Assembly (NCBI RefSeq): GCF_030445035.2
Contig: NC_080673.1
Span: forward strand, 154,562,216-154,626,215
Length of the DNA: 64,000 nucleotides
DNA from: Dasypus novemcinctus
Taxonomy: Eukaryota; Chordata; Mammalia; Cingulata; Dasypodidae
Direction: 5' to 3'
The notes below the pieces were generated by a model. That model did not search any database. It was given only the letters and a program-made list of their open reading frames with translations, and was not told the DNA's origin. Shown here in pieces: positions 58,531-64,000 of the stretch (position 1 is the stretch's first letter; each line of letters begins with the position of its first letter). Position numbers and translations under genes: made by a program.

Positions 58531-59159
58531 AAATAATCTCACCATTCAGTTCTTTAACAGTTTAAAGCATGGTAGAGCATATAATTGTTTTACATATATT
58601 TCAGTTTCCCTTCTGCAGTGCTTGTCCCTCTGAGTTTTCCATTCTGTTGGTCTCAGGACTAGCCATTTTACTTGTTTGGGCAAATGAAATATAGGCTGAA
58701 GTAATACTTTAAGAGGCAACACATGGTCCACATGTCTCCTTTTTCTTTGCTCCAACAATTGGCAATGTTCAGTCTGGGTCCTGAAGTGAAGGTGATGCAG
58801 AGAGGAGCCAACTCTCAGTAAACCTCAGGCACCACTGGGGAATACATCTCCATTGTTGTAAGTCACTGAGATTTTTGAAGTAATTTATTACTGCAACATA
58901 ACCTAGTTTATCTTGACTGATACAACAGTCAGGAATAGTAAGATGGTGGAATTTCAGGTGACTTCTATTTCCTTTTATTTTTATGTGCTGTTTGAATTCT
59001 TTAAAAATAGCACCAGTTATTCATAAAAAATTATTTTCATTGTAGAAAAATGTTTAAAAAGTTGAAAAATTGTTAGGAGCAACAGTTGTTGCTAGTAAGT
59101 TTTTAATGACTGTTATTGATAAACTATAAGCTTTATAGAGAATAGGACCTTTATCTTAT

Positions 59160-59531
59160 GTATTTTTTTTTAAGATTTATTTATTTATTTAATTACCCCC
59201 CCCCCCCCGCGGTTGTCTGTTCTCTGTCTATTTTGCTGCGTCTTGTTTCTTTGTCTGCTTCTGTTGTCGTCAGCGGCATGGAAAGTGTGGGCGGCACCAT
59301 TCCTGGGCAGGCTGCACTTTCTTTCGTGCTAGGCAGCTCTCCTTACGGGCGCACTCCTTGCGTGTGGGGCTCCCCTACGTGGGGGACACCCCTGCATGGC
59401 AGGGCACTCCTTGCGCGCATCAGCACTGTGCATGGGCCAGCTCCTCACGGGTCAAGGAGGCCCGGGGTTTGAACCGCGGACCTCCCATGTGGTAGACGGA
59501 CGCCCTAACCACTGGGCCAAGTCCGTTTCCC
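59160..59531 (-). mobile_element. DAS SINE, full length
   Basis: TATCTTATGTATT repeats exactly on both sides (from 59152 and from 59532). Many intact CpGs suggest a young copy, similar to 40263-40627. Confidence 0.93.
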
Positions 59532-59889
59532 TATCTTATGTATTGAATACATTACTCTCATCACTTCTAAATTTTTAATAAGCCGTGGTTATCCTCATTT
59601 ATAATTCCAAATTGTTTTCCCCATTGTAATATCATTTAAGAATAATCAGAGTCTAATTACTGTCTCAGTTTGCCAAGTATTTTCTAAGGATATGCCCTGG
59701 ATAAGATCTTTCCTTTAACTAGTATTTTACATGTTTTCATAACTGACTATTAAATTACACTCTTTAGCAACAGCATGACTCAAGAATTTATATCTTTTTT
59801 TCTATACTTGGAGATTTTGTTCCTAGGTGAGGAAAAAAAGAGTGCTTTACAAGTACTTAATATGCATCAAGGACTAGCTTCTTGTGTTG

Positions 59890-60055
59890 CTTAATTTTAT
59901 CATCCAAACAATCTTTAAAGTATGTGTTGTTATTTTTATTTTAGAAATGAGAAAACTGAGGTTTACAGAATTAGTTAACCTGCCAAGTTTACAGAGGTGG
60001 TAAAATGGTGCCCAGGATTTTGAACCTAGGTGTTGATGACAGAACTCGTCTTTAT
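59890..60055 (+). repeat. MIR SINE
   Basis: 'gaaatgagaaaactgaggttta', 'ttaacctgccaagtttacaga' and 'aggattttgaacctaggtg' are MIR core. Confidence 0.85.
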
Positions 60056-60368
60056 CCTTTTTACACTAAAAGCTGTCTTCATATTTGTACTTTATTTGTT
60101 GGAAGACCATCATATTATATATGGAATAATATCCCTTTCATTTTCTGCCAAGATTATCCTTATTATTATTTTGATTTTACAACTGGATACTACATTGCAG
60201 AACTATTTCAATTATAACTTTTCTGAGAGTAGAATTCAGTTTTGAGGATTAATGGTGGCATGGGAAAAGGGATTTTAGAATATAGTCAAACTCTATTATT
60301 ACCCCAAACTAGTAAATGATGTGTTTTTCCTTTTCTGGGAGGAGCACAATATAAAGATTCCCTAAAGG

Positions 60369-61365
60369 CAGGGGCTCTTAACCTTTTTTTGTTCCATGGA
60401 CCCCTTTGCCAGTCGGGTGAAAACAATGGAGCCCTTTTCAGAATGTAGCAGCAGGTAGGTTTATTTATTTATTTATTTATTTTTAAAGGAACAATGTGTT
60501 ATTCTTTATTCCCAGATTAGTAATTAGTTCTTTTTTTTTTAATATTTTATTTTTTTATTTATTTCTCTCCCCTTCCCCCCACCCCGGTTGACTGTTCTCT
60601 GTGTCTATTTGCTGTGTCGTCTTCTTTGTCCGCTTCTGTTGTTGTCAGCAGCACGGGAATCTGTGTTTCTTTTTGTTGCATCGTCTTGTTGTGTCAGCTC
60701 TCCATGTGTGCAGCACCATTCCTGGGCAGGCTGCACTTTCTTTCGCCCTGGGTGGCTCTCCTTAAGGGGCGCACTCCTTGCACGTGGGGCTCCCCCAAGC
60801 GGGGACACCCCTGCATGGCAGGGCACTCCTTGCGCGCATCAGCACTGTGCATGGGCCAGCTCCACACGGGTCAAGGAGGCCCGGGGTTTGAACGGCGGAC
60901 CTCCCATGTGGTAGACGGACACCCTAACCGCTGGACCAAGTCTACTTCCCAACAGCAGGTAGTTTTATGACACTCAAAATCGGTATGTCTTTAAATTAAC
61001 TTTTAGGATTATTCAAAATTATGTTTTGCAACTTTCCCATAATTTCAATACCTGATAACCTAACACGCTTCAACATCTGTTCACACTGTCATTTTTGGCA
61101 AACATTTAGAAATTCGAGTTTTCCCACGGTGTCATAAAACCATCACCACCATCCTTACCAGCCTTTCTTCAGGCAGTTATCCACTGTGCTCAGAACATGC
61201 TACATCAAAATAAAAATCTTAGAAAGTCCACACTATACTATGTATTATTTAATAAATGTATCACACCCCGCCAACATGTCCCCACAAGAAAGTTTTTTGA
61301 ATTTCAATTCAAGGTCACAGACCCCCTGAAATAGAGGTCCATTGACTCCTGGTTAAGTACCCCTG
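60369..61365 (+). mobile_element. Non-autonomous hAT-type DNA transposon, split by DAS
   Basis: Starts CAGGGGCTCTTAACC and ends GGTTAAGTACCCCTG. Flanks CCTAAAGG/CTCTAAGG look like a decayed 8-bp duplication. Contains 'ttccatggacccctttgcca' near the left end. No transposase frame. Confidence 0.88.
60465..60952 (-). mobile_element. DAS SINE with about 50 bases of extra 3' sequence
   Basis: The target duplication CAGCAGGTAG(G/T)TTTAT lies at 60449-60464 and 60953-60968, one mismatch in 16. Between the SINE's own A-tract (about 60531-60542) and the duplication are a unique segment (60486-60530) and a second (AAAT)n tail. The whole unit sits in the hAT element. Confidence 0.85.
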
Positions 61366-61669
61366 CTCTAAGGGCTTTAAGCAATCTATGGTTTGGCCTT
61401 ATTTATAATTTAGTACTCTCTTTGTTTCAGGGATCCCCATGTTCCCATAATAGAAAAATGACGTCCTCAAAATCCATATTTTATACAAAGAGATCACCCT
61501 GGGCATTTTCGATTGTTTCATGACGCATAGCATAATTTTTAACTTAGGCGAAGAGTTGAGGGCATTTATATGCTGAGTTTTCTTTTGCATTTACTTGAAA
61601 TGGTGATTCTAACCTCTGGTAATTGAGACTAGGTTACTCACAAACTGAACTCTTATTTTTTAGCTACTT

Positions 61670-63960
61670 GATATTTTTCTTTAAATTGATTGATTCCTTT
61701 TTTAATAAAAAATTGGCAAATAATGTCAAACGTACAAAAAAGTTATAAGAATAATACAAAAAACTTATTATTTCCCCCTGGACCATTTAAGAATAATTTG
61801 CCACCGTAATGCCCATCACTCCCAAGTGCTTTAGGGTGTATTTCTCTCAAGGGGATATTCTTAAACATAATCACAATCAGGAAATTGACACTGATACACT
61901 TCTGCTAGCTAATTCACAAATTTTACTGCATGTCCCAATAATATTTATAAAAACAAAAGGATCCCAGTCAGAATCACGTGCTGCATTTAGTAGTTATGTT
62001 TCTTTAGTCTCCTTTAATCTATGACAGTTCCTTAGACTTCCCCTTGATATTCATTGCTTTGACATTTTGAAGAATATGGGTCAGTTATGTTGTAGGATGT
62101 CCCTTAGTTTGGGCTTGCTGATATATTCTCATTAGATTTGATTAGATTAGGGTTGTACATTTTTGACAGTTATATCACAGAAGTGACTGCTGTGTTCTTC
62201 TCATTGTATCTTTTTTTTTTTTTTAAGATTTATTTAGTTCTCTCCCCTTCCCCCCCCACCCTGATTGTCTGTTCTCTGTGTCTGTTGGCTGCGTGTTCTT
62301 CTTTGTCTGCCTCTGTTGTTGTCAGCGGCACAGGAATCTGTGTTTCTTTCTGTTGCATCACCTTGTGTCAGCTCTCTGTGTGTGTGTCACCATTCTTAGG
62401 CAGGCTGCACTTTCTTTCGCACAGGGCAGCTCTCCCTTTGGGGCGCACTCCTTGCGCGTGGGGCTCCCCCTACGCGGGGGACACCCCTGCGTGGCACGGC
62501 ACTCCTTGAGCTCATCAGCACTGCCTGTGGGCCGGCTCCACATGGGTCAAGGAGGCCCGGGGTTTGAACTGCAGACCTCCCATGTGGTAGACTGACGCCC
62601 TAACCCCTGGGCCAAGTCTGCTTCCCTCATTATATCTTATCAGATGATATATAATTTAGATTTGTTCACTTATGGTGATGTCAACTTTGATCACTTGATT
62701 AAGGGAGGCATTTTGAGACTAGGTGAATATCCTTTTCCTTTTAAACTTTCTCCTACTATTTTAGCACATACAAATATTCTTGGCTGAATTAACTTTTTCT
62801 GTGAAGATACAAATAGTAATTTTCTAATTCCATCAGTACTTCTATATTTGTATTACATTAATTTATTACAATAAATTAATATTTACATTTAGCTGGCATT
62901 TTGTTGTGGGGTAGAGCTACCTTTTTCTTTCTTTTTCTTTCTTTCTTCCTGTCAGCATTCATATTTTATTTGAGTTATCCTTTTTCCCTTTATTTGTTTT
63001 GATGTTCAAATTGGCCATATTTGGCCAGTCATTGAGAACCCTGGCTTTTGTGTTCTTTTGACATATTCCCATCATTCTTTGAGCACTTTCTTTCTGACAC
63101 AAGATAATTCAGGCTTATCTTGTACTTTTCATATCCCAGACCTGGAATCAGTCAATTCTCTAAGGAAATCTGGTTCTTTTTACTGGAGAATAGAATTTAG
63201 AAACCAAGATCTGGGTGCTCGGTGTGCTTGGTGCTATTGTGGTGTCACAGCTTCCAGGCTCTCTCAGGGGACACAACTAAACAATTAATATATGTAAATA
63301 TATACATAAACATATTTTTACAGTAATATTTATTTCAATACTGATCTCTCTGCATACTGAAAACCATGATTTCACAAAAATACTTTCATTCCAATCCAAC
63401 ATCACAAGGATTCGTTCTATTTTTTTCTCTTTCCATGTTTGAAACTCTATTCTCCAACCTGGCTCTCCTATTACCCCTTAATATATTTACTTATTTGCTC
63501 AGTCTCCTCTATTTAACCAATCTATTGTCACCTGCTCTGCCTCTTCATCCTCCTCTATGTAGATATGCTATCCTTCCTATGTGTCTCTTAATACCCACAG
63601 TGCCCATTCCTTCCCCCCGCATGGAGACCAGTTCATACCATTTGGACTCTGACCCTCTGGGTTGACCTGCCTCTGCATGAAGCCCTCCTCATTCCTCTCA
63701 GTTGGACACCTGCTCTGGGATCCCACCACTACAGTATACTCTAATCCAGGTTGCTGCTGCCCATCATACATGGATACCTTTCTCAACTCTCTTGGGCTCT
63801 GCTGCCCTCTTTGGGCTACTACCACTCCCAACCTGCAGGGATGGCTTCCTGACCCTGAAGTGAGACTGCATATCATCATCCAGAAATGCTCTAAATTGCT
63901 CCAGAATAGAGTACAAATCCTAGGGTAATATTTACTTTCTTATTGGAGAACTTGAATGTT
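61670..63960 (-). repeat. L1 fragment, antisense, split by DAS
   Basis: Reverse L1 text of an old subfamily: 'ccctggaccatttaagaata', 'gacacttctgctagcta'-like text, 'agacctggaatcagtcaatt', 'gaaaccaagatctgggtgct', then 'gctctgcctcttcatcctcc' and 'tcccaccactacagtatact'. Runs almost to the window edge. Confidence 0.75.
62208..62627 (-). mobile_element. DAS SINE, full length
   Basis: CTCATT(G/A)TATC on both sides (62198-62208 and from 62627). Tail left, head 'ggccaagtctgcttccc' right. Confidence 0.92.
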
Positions 63961-64000
63961 TTATTATTATTAAAGAGTTTCTCTTTGCTGCAAGTCTGTT

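Noticed and set aside
29964..63000. Many regularly recurring roughly 400-bp units, at first sight a dispersed array system
   Set aside because: They are independent DAS SINE insertions with different target duplications, not a CRISPR-like or satellite array.

Overview
The window is nuclear DNA from a placental mammal, very probably an armadillo (Xenarthra, Dasypus). The evidence is about twenty copies of the armadillo-type tRNA-derived DAS SINE, together with old mammalian repeats (L2, MIR, L1, MaLR-like LTRs). There is no sign of a prokaryotic genome, operon or CRISPR array.

Two real genes are present, head to head and about 8.6 kb apart (start codon to start codon). On the minus strand are the first three coding exons of FIP1L1 (2469 down to 1082), a subunit of the mRNA cleavage and polyadenylation factor. 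On the plus strand are the first two coding exons of SCFD2 (11105-11942 and 31864-32032), a Sec1/Munc18-family protein. This matches the divergent FIP1L1/SCFD2 arrangement at human 4q12, as I recall it. Each gene has its own GC-rich promoter. FIP1L1 has two NRF1-type palindromes. SCFD2 has CCAAT, CRE-like and E-box motifs. Both genes run out of the window: FIP1L1 to the left, SCFD2 to the right.

Layout: 1-2830, 5' end of FIP1L1 and its CpG-rich promoter; 2830-10840, intergenic, dominated by an L2 element split by a younger L1 3' end, plus a small hAT transposon; 10840-11942, SCFD2 promoter and exon 1; 11943-31863, SCFD2 intron 1 (19.9 kb) with L2, L1, DAS, LTRs and an RPS20 processed pseudogene; 31864-32032, exon 2; 32033-64000, SCFD2 intron 2, which continues past the end.

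The most structured part is a nest at 39-54 kb. An old antisense L1 was split by a minus-strand class I (gammaretrovirus-like) endogenous retrovirus. The provirus has two LTRs, a proline-tRNA primer binding site, a polypurine tract, decayed pol and a 4-bp target duplication. It was itself hit by several DAS SINEs, a MaLR-like LTR and possibly a retrocopy. I found no undescribed functional system. The most unusual signals are two DAS SINEs that seem to carry pieces of their former 3' flank, and a cluster of palindromes near 30.6 kb.
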